DNA from: Stenomitos rutilans HA7619-LM2
Lineage (GTDB): Bacteria > Cyanobacteriota > Cyanobacteriia > Leptolyngbyales > Leptolyngbyaceae
Direction: 5' to 3'
DNA length: 50,090 nucleotides
NCBI GenBank assembly: GCA_019358945.1
Contig: JAHHIE010000049.1
Location: 1-50,090 of the forward strand
Shown: positions 1 through 8,535 of the stretch, one piece after another
How positions within the stretch are numbered: position 1 is the stretch's first letter
Layout: the number at the start of each line of letters is the position of its first letter
Notes under the pieces: generated by a model
The model's database searches: none
The model's input: the letters and a program-made list of their open reading frames with translations, nothing else
What the model was told of the DNA's origin: nothing
Translations under genes and position numbers: made by a program

Positions 1-56
1 AGGAGGCAGTAATCATCAATGAACCCAACGGTTGCAACGGATTGTCGTAACTCCAT
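1..56 (-). CDS. IS701-like transposase, N-terminal 18 codons only (cut by the window edge)
   Basis: On the minus strand an ATG at 54-56 opens a frame reading MELRQSVATVGFIDDYCL and then leaves the window. GFIDDYC matches the N-terminus of the degenerate IS701-like transposase at 18,427-18,902 (DGFIDDYCLQYR). That sequence is typical of the DDE transposases of this family in cyanobacteria, which cut and paste the element. Unlike the second copy it has no stop in the visible codons, so it may be intact. Function is inferred entirely from the paralogous copy and the IS context; only the first residues can be seen. Confidence 0.5.
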   Translation of the reverse strand, partial: MELRQSVATVGFIDDYCL

Positions 57-126
57 GCAATTTTCAGGTAGAACGCAGCTTCTTCCAGCTTAATTTGCTC
101 TCGTTGAGGTAACAAAAGAGGGATTA
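1..126 (-). mobile_element. End of an IS701-like insertion sequence running off the left edge
   Basis: Positions 1-126 align along their whole length with 18,850-18,971. The shared block holds the first codons of a transposase and about 70 bases of upstream IS end. Similarity stops abruptly after the TTA at 124-126 (and at 18,971), which marks the IS boundary near 123-126. The CTAA just inside the flank would fit the YTAR target preference known for IS701. The rest of the element lies left of the window. The end overlaps the 3' end of the recombinase gene. Confidence 0.65.
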
Positions 127-1007
127 GTTAGCGATTCAAACGCTTTCTTAGCGACCGTTTCTGCCCGCTGTGATGTTACTTTTTGGTAGCGCAAAGTCGT
201 CTGAATGTTCTGGTGTCCCATCAAGGCTCGGAGTTCCTCAATGCCCATCAAGCCCACTCGTTCGGTAGCAAAGGTGTGGCGGAGGTCATGAATCCGAATG
301 CCTTTCAGGGTTGCTTCCTGGGCAATGAGGTCAGTCCAGTCTTGATGTGCCATGCGGTAGCTCAAGCGGCTGACTTCCAGCGTAAAAGGTTGCTGCGCTG
401 TAAACAATGCCGCACTGCTAGAATGCCTTTGATAGCGACAATAGCGTTCTAATGCTTTTGCGGCAGCTTCACTGTAGAAACACCAACGTTGCTTGTTGCC
501 TTTACCCAGTACCTGAAACTTCCGTTGTTCCAGGTACAAGTCTTGTAGGTCGAGCGCCAGGATTTCGGCAATTCTTGCACCTGTATGATGCAGGAGATAG
601 ACCAGGGCATTCAGTCGTAAATCAGAGGCGACTGCACGATACAACACTACAAGTTGTTCAGGCGTCAGATAACGAATGACGGTATCGCTCCGATGTTCGC
701 CTTTCGCTTGATCGGGTTTGCGACGTTTCAATTGCGCGATCGGGTTGGCTTTCAGATACCCCTGCTCCACCGCGAAGTTAAACAATGCCTGGATAATGGC
801 TTGATGACGGTGATGAGTGGTATAGGAAATCGTAGTCAGATTATTGAGATAGTCCTGTAACGTCTGTCGGGTCAAGATTTCGATGGGCGATCGCCCATAC
901 TCTTGCAGTAGGGGCATCAGCGTCGATTCATAAGAGCGCAAGGTTGTACGAGCCAAGCCTGGGCGCTGCAAAAAGGCGGTTGTGACTGTAGCAAGGGAAG
1001 TAGTCAT
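90..1007 (-). CDS. Tyrosine recombinase / phage-type integrase
   Basis: A 305-residue site-specific recombinase that breaks and rejoins DNA through a phosphotyrosine. The N-terminal SAM-like core-binding domain covers about residues 10-95. The catalytic domain follows, with Arg in HTGARIAEI, Lys in GKGNKQR, the HDLRH box, the GHQ motif and the nucleophile Tyr in TTLRYQKV. All catalytic positions are present, so it should be active. The ATG at 1007 is preceded by AAGG. The last 11-12 codons (90-126) lie inside the end of an IS701-like element, so the native C-terminus was replaced by an IS-derived tail (NPSFVTSTRAN). It is divergent from the Xre/zinc-ribbon gene at 1091 with an 83-base shared upstream region, suggesting a regulated recombinase. 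Its target site is not visible. Confidence 0.9.
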   Translation of the reverse strand: MTTSLATVTTAFLQRPGLARTTLRSYESTLMPLLQEYGRSPIEILTRQTLQDYLNNLTTISYTTHHRHQAIIQALFNFAVEQGYLKANPIAQLKRRKPDQAKGEHRSDTVIRYLTPEQLVVLYRAVASDLRLNALVYLLHHTGARIAEILALDLQDLYLEQRKFQVLGKGNKQRWCFYSEAAAKALERYCRYQRHSSSAALFTAQQPFTLEVSRLSYRMAHQDWTDLIAQEATLKGIRIHDLRHTFATERVGLMGIEELRALMGHQNIQTTLRYQKVTSQRAETVAKKAFESLTNPSFVTSTRAN

Positions 1008-1090
1008 TTACCTTAATGGATGTGGTCAAAATGACACCGAAACTGAACAAATAATATAGTCTTAAGAGAAATAGATTTACATCTACTTCA
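1008..1090. promoter_or_regulatory. Divergent promoter region between recombinase and Xre regulator
   Basis: These 83 AT-rich bases separate two divergently transcribed genes, one of which encodes a helix-turn-helix protein. They must hold both promoters and probably the regulator's operator. I see no clear palindromic operator or consensus promoter, so the assignment rests on gene layout. Confidence 0.4.
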
Positions 1091-1546
1091 ATGCCACTTT
1101 TACAACCAGAACTGGCTCCAAACCCGGAAGAAACCCTGGCAAATTACGTCCGGCGAGTGCGGATGAGCCTGGGTCTGAGCCAGAAGGAACTGGCAGAGCG
1201 AGCAGGGGTTCATTTACAGAGTGTAGGCAAAATCGAGCGGAGGCAGACGACTCGGTTGAAGCAAGGACCCAAGAGCGGCTTGGCTTATGCCCTGAGTGTC
1301 CCTGTGGAATATCTGGATGCGATCTGTAAGGGCGTGGCGGTAGAGGCGATCGCCTCCCTCAAGTTCTGCCCCCAATGCTGGGTGCCGGGAACACCACCTG
1401 ATCCTATGTGGACACACCCGCGTGCCAAGCACTGTTTTGCCTGTGGGAGTCCGTTGCGCGATCGCTGTGGCAGTTGTAAGGAGCTGATCGTGTCGCTCAA
1501 ATTCCGCTTTTGCCCTTTTTGTGGAAAATCCTACAAGGATACCTGA
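1091..1546 (+). CDS. Xre-type HTH protein with a four-CxxC zinc-ribbon tail
   Basis: A 151-residue cytoplasmic DNA-binding protein. Residues 15-75 form a Cro/CI helix-turn-helix (SLGLSQKELAERAGVHLQSVGKIERR). The C-terminal third carries four CxxC pairs (CPQC, CFAC, CGSC, CPFC), enough to bind two zinc ions as a double zinc ribbon. Such ribbons usually mediate DNA, RNA or protein contacts. The gene is divergent from the tyrosine recombinase 83 bases away, so the simplest reading is a repressor or directionality factor for it; that role is inferred. No strong Shine-Dalgarno precedes the ATG. A loose inverted repeat (CGAACC 1583-1588 / GGTTCG 1602-1607) lies downstream. Confidence 0.75.
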   Translation: MPLLQPELAPNPEETLANYVRRVRMSLGLSQKELAERAGVHLQSVGKIERRQTTRLKQGPKSGLAYALSVPVEYLDAICKGVAVEAIASLKFCPQCWVPGTPPDPMWTHPRAKHCFACGSPLRDRCGSCKELIVSLKFRFCPFCGKSYKDT

Positions 1547-1624
1547 GTTGCAAATCTCCTAGGCAGACACGAAATAGAAAAGCGAACCTTTTGTCATGCA
1601 TGGTTCGGTAGAGCTTGCTGTGGC

Positions 1625-2188
1625 TTACTCCACATTAATGGGGGTATTGGCCCAACTGTAGAAGTCAGGAGCTAGCTTGATCATTTTGTGTATCGTCTCG
1701 TCATTCACCCAAAGCACCAATGGAAAACGAAAGGTGCTACGAAACTCATTTCTCATCTGGTTAGTAGCAATCAAAAACTCATCAAGGTGAGTCAAGGTTT
1801 CCAGTCCAAACACGATCAAGCATTGTGACGGATGCTCGTTCTTCTGGAGAGCCGAAAAAAGACTCCTGGCCGTTTCGGGTAAAACCAAGATTTGGGGTTC
1901 GATCGCATAGTCATCCCTCAAACTCTGGAGTGCTCGTTGCTTCAACGCGTCATCGTTACAGCGCACCAGAATTAGAGAAAAGCGATCGGCGGGTAAAGAA
2001 ATAGCTCTTGCTAGGCTTCTCAAGGCTCGTCCATTTGGAAAAAGGCGTTGCTCTAAAGGGTTACCGACAACGTTATAACTGCTCAAGGAGATTTCTGAAC
2101 GCTTTGCCATGATATGCGCTGAAGACTGAAGATGTATGGCTGCAACAGCGAGTTTTACGCTGTAACCAACATCAATTACTAAAAACAT
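1625..2188 (-). CDS. Stand-alone copy of the N-terminal module of the nSTAND1 protein
   Basis: Of 187 residues, about 60-187 are a clear paralogue of the first 150 residues of the 1083-residue protein at 3076-6327. Shared blocks are RFSLIL-x-CN, the GLE-LD-L-ATNQ-R-EF region and LAPDFYSWA-PI. The frame stops right after that module, with no TPR or NTPase part, so this is either a dedicated single-domain partner or a gene truncated to its first domain. The module occurs at the front of large cyanobacterial TPR/ATPase proteins; its biochemical role is unknown to me. AGGGG precedes the ATG at 2188; a second ATG at 2110 starts nearer the conserved part. It points the same way as the large gene but is separated from it by a plus-strand lipoprotein gene. 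Confidence 0.6.
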   Translation of the reverse strand: MFLVIDVGYSVKLAVAAIHLQSSAHIMAKRSEISLSSYNVVGNPLEQRLFPNGRALRSLARAISLPADRFSLILVRCNDDALKQRALQSLRDDYAIEPQILVLPETARSLFSALQKNEHPSQCLIVFGLETLTHLDEFLIATNQMRNEFRSTFRFPLVLWVNDETIHKMIKLAPDFYSWANTPINVE

Positions 2189-2719
2189 TGTTCCCCTGAT
2201 CGGTCAGTAAATCAGGAGAAGCTTATGAAGTACGGCAACGTAAGCCGCAACTTCTATAGAAGTTGATGAGCTTCTGCCCAGAGGCGAAGACAAAGATTAT
2301 GAGGACGCCAGTCCGGAGTCGCGATCGTAGATTTGCCCTGACTGAAAAAAGATGCCACCGGATTCTGACTCAAATGCCCTGATGCTAGGTCAAACGAACC
2401 TTACCAAACTATTCCCTGCGAGAAAGCATTGCACCCAAACGACTGTACTACAAGGCAAGTCGTTCGCTTATTTTAAGCCATCTTGAGTTCATGTCCAGCA
2501 AAATTTTGAGCTGAATCAGGGAATTTAGCTTCTAGACTCAGAGTCCCAAAAGAAGCAGAAACAATCGAATCTACCCATATGCCTCTGATTCACAGTTTTG
2601 GCAATCCAGGAGTTTTGTAAAGAAAATTTAAATTCCTTCGGGGAAGCTTCGATCATTCCGGGTATGCAGACACCTGCCAGAAAGATGAAGTGTACTGTTC
2701 CTGAATCGTCTTTCGAGTC
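2189..2719. other. Gene-free stretch of 531 bases
   Basis: No convincing reading frame in either strand. There is a short palindrome CTTCTATAGAAG near 2254. The region must carry the promoter of the lipoprotein gene at 2720 and of the minus-strand gene ending at 2188. No other structure was recognised. Confidence 0.4.
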
Positions 2720-3034
2720 ATGCAAAGCCTACTGAAGCGTATCCTTATTGTCTTAATTGGAATTTTTGCAGTTTGTAGTATTTCAGCCTGTTCCGCTGAA
2801 TCAGTAGCTGATCAGCCATCTGAGACTTCTCAAAACGTGGCATCGGTCAATTCAGCTAAGGCAGCACAGAACGCAGACTCTAAAAGTCAAAAACCAAGGG
2901 AATGCAAAAAATTTCTTGCCTGGTATATTGAAGAGCCGAAGCCTGCCCCTAACTTACCTGGAGGACGGACTTGCTGCAAGGATATCAACAACGACGGTGT
3001 ATTAGATTGTTCTGCTCCGAAAAAACAGGGCTAA
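2720..3034 (+). CDS. Small secreted lipoprotein with a Cys-rich tail
   Basis: A 104-residue protein with a classical lipoprotein signal peptide: positive start (LLKR), hydrophobic stretch at residues 8-22 and lipobox ISAC with Cys24 as the predicted lipidated residue. A Ser/Ala/Gln-rich linker follows. The C-terminal 45 residues contain Cys in RECKKF and a CCKDINNDGVLDC segment whose DINNDG resembles a calcium-loop. The mature part is therefore probably disulfide-bonded or metal-binding, anchored in a membrane and facing the periplasm. I do not recognise the family. It lies on the strand opposite to its neighbours and converges with the nSTAND1 gene (42 bases between the stops). Confidence 0.7.
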   Translation: MQSLLKRILIVLIGIFAVCSISACSAESVADQPSETSQNVASVNSAKAAQNADSKSQKPRECKKFLAWYIEEPKPAPNLPGGRTCCKDINNDGVLDCSAPKKQG

Positions 3035-3075
3035 ACCTTGTCGAATTAAAGTTATCTAACTTAGGATGACTATTT

Positions 3076-6000
3076 CTATTGTTGATACTTCTCACATAGC
3101 GGTGCTTCCCACTTACGATGTTCTAGCTCGTCTTTCTGCACATGAGTGCAACCAATATCCAATAGACGATTTAACAACGCATTCAGTTCCTCTGCTTTAA
3201 GCTTCTCTAAATTTCTAGAAATATCAGCTCTTGCTGCTGGTCTAATATTCTTTTCGGAAACAGCTTTAGAGATTGTTTTTTGCATTTGTCTGATTATCTT
3301 TTTAGAAGTCTCTTCAGGGTCTTCTACTTTAAAGGTCTGCTCATCAAAAGAGTAACGTTGCCTAAGAAGGGTGCAGGCTTTTAACATTTCTACCAAGGCT
3401 GCCTGTGAATTTCCATAGTAAACAAGATCCGTCGCATAATTGCTATATGAATCAAGTGTGCTTCTATATTGTGAATCTAGAAAGCTACTGATTTCATCAT
3501 TTTTATTCTGAATTTGAGATTGAGAAATCATGGATACTATCGCAAAGCTAGATATTGCAAATAAGATACTATAAAGAAGAAGCCGAGTTTTTCGACCTTT
3601 TTCAAGTGTGAGTTCAGCTTCAACGCGCTTCTGGCTTTCTTTAGCAAATTTTTCCTGTTCCTCTGCGATTCCTTTTTCTAATTGAGCAATTTTTAGACTT
3701 TTCTCAGTTTCTTCTAGTTGCTTGCGCTTTATCTCAAGTTCCTTCACCAACTCATCAATTCTGGGTTGTTGTTTGCGAATGAAGGCAACGAGATAATCAT
3801 GAACGAGTTGATAACGGTCTGCCGGAGTTTCAGGGAGCAGAAAAACTAATCCCGACTGTCTAAAGATCTCAAGGACTAGATCCAGTTTTTGGGCTTCCTT
3901 GAGCAAGTCTTTTTCTAACGCTTTTAAGTCTGTTTCTAGTTCATCACGAGTCTTTGAGGGGCGTGTGTTGTTTTCCCCTGTGAGTAAGTACAAGACAAGT
4001 CTGGCGGCATTCTCGTTCTCTGCTCCGCAGTCTCGAATAACTCCTTCCAGATAGTTCTGAACCAGGGTTTCTTTTGGGCGATCGCCAAGCAAGCGATACT
4101 GTTCAAACGTTCTGATTTTTTCTTCGTGAAGCTGTGCGCCAACAACCTGCAATTCAATGGGACGAATTTCACCCGTCTCTCCGGTCAAATCTTGAACGAG
4201 CTGATTAACCAGTGCTTCCTCTAGCGTCAAATGCGATCGGTTTGTCAATCCCTGGATGATTCTCCTGGTATCTTCAGACGAGAAGTTTCTCAGTTCATAG
4301 CGATGATCTTTGCTTAAAATGTTGTCATTAATAGGCTTCAAATCATCGTAATGCTCCCATTCCAGCAAGTAATGTAGATAGTCTTCTCTTAGAGAGAGAA
4401 TGATTTTGATGAATGGAATCTCCAGACAGGCACTCAGGAATTTGAAAAATGCTTGTCGCTCATGGGGATGAGGACAGGAAAAGAAGAATTCTTCAAATTG
4501 GTCGAGAATCAAGACAGACAGAAAGTTACGGTCATCATTATTGGAAAGTTGTTGGAGTAGAGTAGCAGGAGAATGAGGAATGGTGATGGGAATGTCTTTT
4601 CTTTTTTGAGTTTGTTCGCCTAGTTTTTCGCCTAATTTGTCAACCCAGTTGCTGTAACTACGCAGTAATACGACTACAACATCACGAGCTTTAATCGGTT
4701 CTGGCTCTAAGGTTGGAATTAAGCCTGCCTGGATCAGTGAACTTTTGCCCACACCAAGTTGCCCATGTAAAATCGTCAATTTGCAGTCATCACGAGAGAC
4801 GCGCTCCAGTAAGCGATTCACATCTTGTTGCCGTCCAGAAACAGCAATTTCTTGAGCAATTGTGTCTGTATTTGGTGCGCTGCTTCTTAATTGACGATGG
4901 GACTGTAACCTTCCTGCACCGATAAATGCTCGAAGCCCATACTGGCTTTCAATGCTCAATTGTTCGCGCTTAAACTGGAACGCTTTTTCATACTGTTTCT
5001 GTTCAAAATAAAGTGTCCTAAGCCTTTCTAAGATATGAATATAGAGGTGGGGATTATCTTGAGACGAAATTTGGTTTCGCGCTTGTTCCAGCGATCGCAT
5101 TGCTTCATGAGGCTGGTTCAGATGGTGCTGTGCTTCTGCCAGCAAAACCCAGTATTTGGCTGGGGACGGTGGTGGGCTGATGGCAGCAGACTCCAGGCTC
5201 TGAAGTGCGGCTTGAGCATGGCGACTCGCCGCCGGGTAGTCTTGCAAGTGCCAGAGTGCAATCTCGGAAAGCAACCCGTTAGCTTTGGCTTGTTCAACTG
5301 GAGACGGGTAGATGTGATGTAAGTCTTGGGCTTCTTGGACTAGGGTTTGCAGTTCTACCCAAGCACTTAAGCCTTTGAGTATCTCTCCCTGATACCCAGT
5401 GAATTTTGCTTTGAGATCACGGCGGTTGGTCGATTCAAAAGCAGCAAGACAGTCCTGAAAGTAAGTCCTGGCAGCTTCCAGATGGGGAACTTTGAAAGCT
5501 GCATCAATTTCAGCCCATCGTAAAGAACACAGCCCCAGATACAACAAGGCTGCGCCTTGCCGTTCCAGGTCGTTAGCTTGCCGCCAAAACGTTAAGCTAT
5601 CGTGATATTTCTCGATCGCCTGCTCGACGTTATCTTCTGCATAGTCTGCTTGTCCGAAGAGGAATTGGAGACTGGCCATTAAATCCGGCTGTAGAGCACT
5701 ATTTTGGGTCTGTAAGTCTCGAAGTGCCGCTTCCACTTCATGGCGGCGTGGTAACGCTGATAGCTGGTAGCGAAATAAATCGTCGATCGGCAACAGGTGA
5801 TGAGGATGTAGGCTTTCGGCGAAAGCGCGATCAGCTTGCTGGCGCAAAAAGCTTCTCAGTTCTGACGATGATGGCTGAAAGGAGATGGGACTGGATGCCC
5901 AACTGTAGAAATCAGGGGCTAACCGAACCAACTGAGTCAAAACCTCATTCGTAACCCACAGCACCAATGGACACGCCAAGCTTTTGCTGAACTCATCTCG

Positions 6001-6327
6001 CACCTGATTGGTTGCTAATAACAACGTGTCAAGGTTTTCAACGGCTTCTAAGCCGGAAATAACGAGCGCTTGCGGAATCGCATCACCCAGTTCAGTTTTA
6101 ATCGCGGTGAAAAGCGTTTGAGCCGCTTTTGAAAGAACAATTTCTCGAACTTGAAGGGTCTCTTGTTGATGCAACTGCTGCATCATCTGCGATCGCAGAC
6201 TGCTGTAGTTACAGTGAGCCAAAATCAAGGAAAAACGTCCTCTTGCAAGGGTCATCGCTCGAAGCAAACTTTTGAGCGATCGCTCATTTTCCATTGATAT
6301 GGCTGCGGAAGAGGGTAAGTCCACCAT
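3076..6327 (-). CDS. TPR - nSTAND1 NTPase protein with coiled coil and membrane segment
   Basis: A 1083-residue multidomain switch protein. Residues 1-150 form a module also found alone at 1625-2188. Residues ~200-450 are TPR-like helical repeats (one reads AIEKYHDSLTFWRQ). Residues ~490-800 form a STAND-type NTPase of the nSTAND1 kind, with Walker A GQLGVGKSS near 521-530 and the diagnostic Walker B LILDQFEEFF near 605. Residues ~845-910 are a charged coiled coil and ~915-935 one hydrophobic membrane-spanning segment (LLLYSILFAISSFAIVSMIS). STAND proteins use NTP-driven oligomerisation to turn on an effector after sensing a trigger; many act in antiphage or programmed-death pathways. Its own effector is not obvious. 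It follows the ATPase gene at 6345 by 17 bases, so the two are probably cotranscribed. The function as a conflict switch is inferred. Confidence 0.8.
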   Translation of the reverse strand: MVDLPSSAAISMENERSLKSLLRAMTLARGRFSLILAHCNYSSLRSQMMQQLHQQETLQVREIVLSKAAQTLFTAIKTELGDAIPQALVISGLEAVENLDTLLLATNQVRDEFSKSLACPLVLWVTNEVLTQLVRLAPDFYSWASSPISFQPSSSELRSFLRQQADRAFAESLHPHHLLPIDDLFRYQLSALPRRHEVEAALRDLQTQNSALQPDLMASLQFLFGQADYAEDNVEQAIEKYHDSLTFWRQANDLERQGAALLYLGLCSLRWAEIDAAFKVPHLEAARTYFQDCLAAFESTNRRDLKAKFTGYQGEILKGLSAWVELQTLVQEAQDLHHIYPSPVEQAKANGLLSEIALWHLQDYPAASRHAQAALQSLESAAISPPPSPAKYWVLLAEAQHHLNQPHEAMRSLEQARNQISSQDNPHLYIHILERLRTLYFEQKQYEKAFQFKREQLSIESQYGLRAFIGAGRLQSHRQLRSSAPNTDTIAQEIAVSGRQQDVNRLLERVSRDDCKLTILHGQLGVGKSSLIQAGLIPTLEPEPIKARDVVVVLLRSYSNWVDKLGEKLGEQTQKRKDIPITIPHSPATLLQQLSNNDDRNFLSVLILDQFEEFFFSCPHPHERQAFFKFLSACLEIPFIKIILSLREDYLHYLLEWEHYDDLKPINDNILSKDHRYELRNFSSEDTRRIIQGLTNRSHLTLEEALVNQLVQDLTGETGEIRPIELQVVGAQLHEEKIRTFEQYRLLGDRPKETLVQNYLEGVIRDCGAENENAARLVLYLLTGENNTRPSKTRDELETDLKALEKDLLKEAQKLDLVLEIFRQSGLVFLLPETPADRYQLVHDYLVAFIRKQQPRIDELVKELEIKRKQLEETEKSLKIAQLEKGIAEEQEKFAKESQKRVEAELTLEKGRKTRLLLYSILFAISSFAIVSMISQSQIQNKNDEISSFLDSQYRSTLDSYSNYATDLVYYGNSQAALVEMLKACTLLRQRYSFDEQTFKVEDPEETSKKIIRQMQKTISKAVSEKNIRPAARADISRNLEKLKAEELNALLNRLLDIGCTHVQKDELEHRKWEAPLCEKYQQ

Positions 6328-6344
6328 GATCTATCTGTACGTCA

Positions 6345-7679
6345 TTACGCTTGAGCTTGAAGTTTGCGAAATTTTTCAGTCTCCCTCAAAACCGGGTTGA
6401 CATTGAACCATCGCCCTTGCTGGTCATCATGATATTCAAAGACAAAGAGACTCCGTAGCAGAGTTTGATGCCCTGCTTCACCGCTTACCCCCTGTTGCTG
6501 AATCACCTGGTTGAGCAGTAACCACTCTTCATCACTAATTGCCAGCGTGAGGCTGTCACGGTGTTCTCGAATAGCTCTTTCTAAACAACCGCTAGAGATG
6601 GGCGGGTCATCTTCCTGGAGACAACGGTATAGCATCCCTAACAGATTACGAATATGACCACCGCTGATACGACACAGACGATCCAGGGTTTCGGAATTTT
6701 CAAAAATCTGAGGAGTGAGTTCTGTTCGTCGGGCTGGATCAACCGTCGGGAATGCCCGCGTCAAGACTATTTGCCTCAATAAGTTCAGTCCTTCCAGATG
6801 TTCACTGCCATCTCGGCACTGCACTGGTACCATCGGCAGCATTTTGGGCGACACTCCACCGCCAAAGCGGTTGGTAAGCGCCTGATATTCGTTTGAAAAA
6901 ATTAGCACCAGAGGAATGGTGTAAACCACATGGCAATTGAGTTGGCGCAACTGCTCTCCCCGATCTACGAAGAGATATTCTGGCTGCGTGCGATCGCCCA
7001 CGACAGGACGGTTGTCTACACGGTCTAAGTTATCTACAATCACGACAAGCCCCTGCTTGCCTTGCTGTTTGAGTCTCTCAGTCGCCAGACCCAGGACTTC
7101 TTTGTTGAGAGCTTCTAAAATACTGCGCGTTCGTGGCTCTAAATACTGCCGCAAGCGACTGCGTAATTTAGGGCTTTCTTTGGTTTGCGCGGTGACTTTG
7201 CCCAAACCCATCGGTAAGGAAAACTCCACATCAGACAGTTCAATTGGTGTTTGTAAAATATCAGCCAACTCATTGAGTAGCCCCTTAAAGTAACTTGGTC
7301 TAAGTCGGATACCCGCTTTCTCCAGGCTTTCAGAAACCTGACGAATAATCGCCAGTAAAATATCAGTCACGTCTACGTCAGCCATATCCAAGTCTTCTGT
7401 AGACTCGAAATACACAACGTGAAAGCCTTTCTGTTCTAAATCTGCTTGCAGCCTACGCAGCTCTGTCGATTTACCACAACCAATATGCCCCGTGAAGAGC
7501 TGGCAGCTTGGTTGATTCGTCCGGGCTTTGAGGAGAATGGTGCGCTCTAACGCCTCAATGATTTTGCCACCGCGTACAGAGGCAAAGTCAATATAGTACT
7601 GACGATCCTCTGGTTTCCCAATAATCAGTGTTCTGCTTGGATCACAAGCCTCAAAAAAACTAAGGAAATTGAAGTCCAT
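6345..7679 (-). CDS. P-loop ATPase, STAND/KAP-like, partner of the nSTAND1 gene
   Basis: About 444 residues. Walker A is GHIGCGKSTE near residue 65 and Walker B GLVVIVDNLDRV near residue 213; NLDR resembles the sensor segment of AAA/STAND ATPases. A downstream helical domain includes the block SGGHIRNLLGML, typical of the winged-helix/lid region of ORC/STAND-type ATPases. There is no signal or membrane segment, so it should be cytosolic. I chose the ATG at 7679 because the protein there begins MDFNFLSFFEACDPSRTL. A TTG at 7724 would add 15 unconvincing residues, and neither start has a strong ribosome-binding site. The stop is 17 bases before the nSTAND1 start, indicating an operon of two NTPases. 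A role as regulator or loader of the larger protein is inferred. Confidence 0.7.
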   Translation of the reverse strand: MDFNFLSFFEACDPSRTLIIGKPEDRQYYIDFASVRGGKIIEALERTILLKARTNQPSCQLFTGHIGCGKSTELRRLQADLEQKGFHVVYFESTEDLDMADVDVTDILLAIIRQVSESLEKAGIRLRPSYFKGLLNELADILQTPIELSDVEFSLPMGLGKVTAQTKESPKLRSRLRQYLEPRTRSILEALNKEVLGLATERLKQQGKQGLVVIVDNLDRVDNRPVVGDRTQPEYLFVDRGEQLRQLNCHVVYTIPLVLIFSNEYQALTNRFGGGVSPKMLPMVPVQCRDGSEHLEGLNLLRQIVLTRAFPTVDPARRTELTPQIFENSETLDRLCRISGGHIRNLLGMLYRCLQEDDPPISSGCLERAIREHRDSLTLAISDEEWLLLNQVIQQQGVSGEAGHQTLLRSLFVFEYHDDQQGRWFNVNPVLRETEKFRKLQAQA

Positions 7680-7821
7680 AATGAGCGAGGTAGATACACG
7701 TTTGTCTTCAGGAACTAAATTCAAAGAATCAACAGGGACTTCTTTAGCTCTGGACCATAAACGGACGTTGAGGCATCAGCAGGAATCCTCAAAATTTTGT
7801 ATCCAAAGCTTAAATCTTAGT

Positions 7822-8239
7822 TTAAGTGAGATTTCTGCAAGCGAACGTGAATTGTTCTAGAGAATCAGTGGGAAGGACAGATAAACCCCGCGTCACACGC
7901 TCGATCTCCTTCAACGCGTCTTGAATCAGCACGTCTTGAAAGCGAGCGATCCCCCTTAACCTTTCAGGTGACACGGCTGAATATACTTGACGAAGCAGGC
8001 GAATAAAGCAGCGGATCTTGAGTAGCCGCCTGCTTCAAGAATTTAGTCAGCTTTACGCCCAGCGTGTCGTACTCTACCCATCCCAGTTTTGCTTTGATTC
8101 CATTGAGTAGCGTGACTTCCTGAAAGTCGCCATGCTTTTTCAGCACCTCGGCAACAGCCTGGGCATCACTTGCAGGTTTAGACAACTCATTCAGATTGGC
8201 ATACTTGCCAATACCAATGACCAGGGCATATCGCTTCAT
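7822..8239 (-). pseudogene. Broken caspase-like (peptidase C14) gene
   Basis: The first 80 codons encode the start of a caspase-fold domain (RYALVIGIGKYANLNELSKP followed by ASDAQAVAEVLKKHGDF), as in bacterial metacaspase/orthocaspase proteins. After AATQDPLLY the frame stops at 7964. Another frame continues from about 8010 to a TAA at 7822 with protein-like sequence (QDVLIQDALKEIERVTRG). The His-Cys catalytic dyad region is missing, so a large internal deletion plus a frame change has joined the N-terminus to a C-terminal remnant. An intact copy would have been a protease effector fitting the surrounding NTPase/TIR genes. The ATG at 8239 has no strong ribosome-binding site. Confidence 0.6.
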
Positions 8240-8383
8240 GCTTAGGGTTGTGGGGGCGATCGCTGAAGAACTTGACCATCACCATAGCCCAAAAACTTCT
8301 AGAAGTAGAAATTAACGTTGGCTTCTGGCGATAGCACATTCCAGCAGGTTAACTTAGATGATGCGAGCGCCTGTAAATCTTGC

Positions 8384-8410
8384 AAAACGACAGGAAAGTC
8401 ATGTCGTTTT
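8384..8410. repeat. Perfect 9-bp stem-loop upstream of the AAA-TIR gene
   Basis: AAAACGACA (8384-8392) and TGTCGTTTT (8402-8410) are exact inverted copies around a 9-base loop. It sits between divergent genes (caspase remnant, minus; AAA-TIR, plus), about 125 bases before the latter's start. It could be a weak terminator or an operator; there is no following U-run. Confidence 0.4.
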
Positions 8411-8535
8411 GAGAGGAGAATCAACAGGAAACAGATCGTGTAATTTGGCATGAGAGGCACTAAAGCGTCTAAGCTTTGAGAAATACTCTTCCGAGTAAAA
8501 TGATCGCCCGATGTATCTCTAGTCCGGGACTATTC

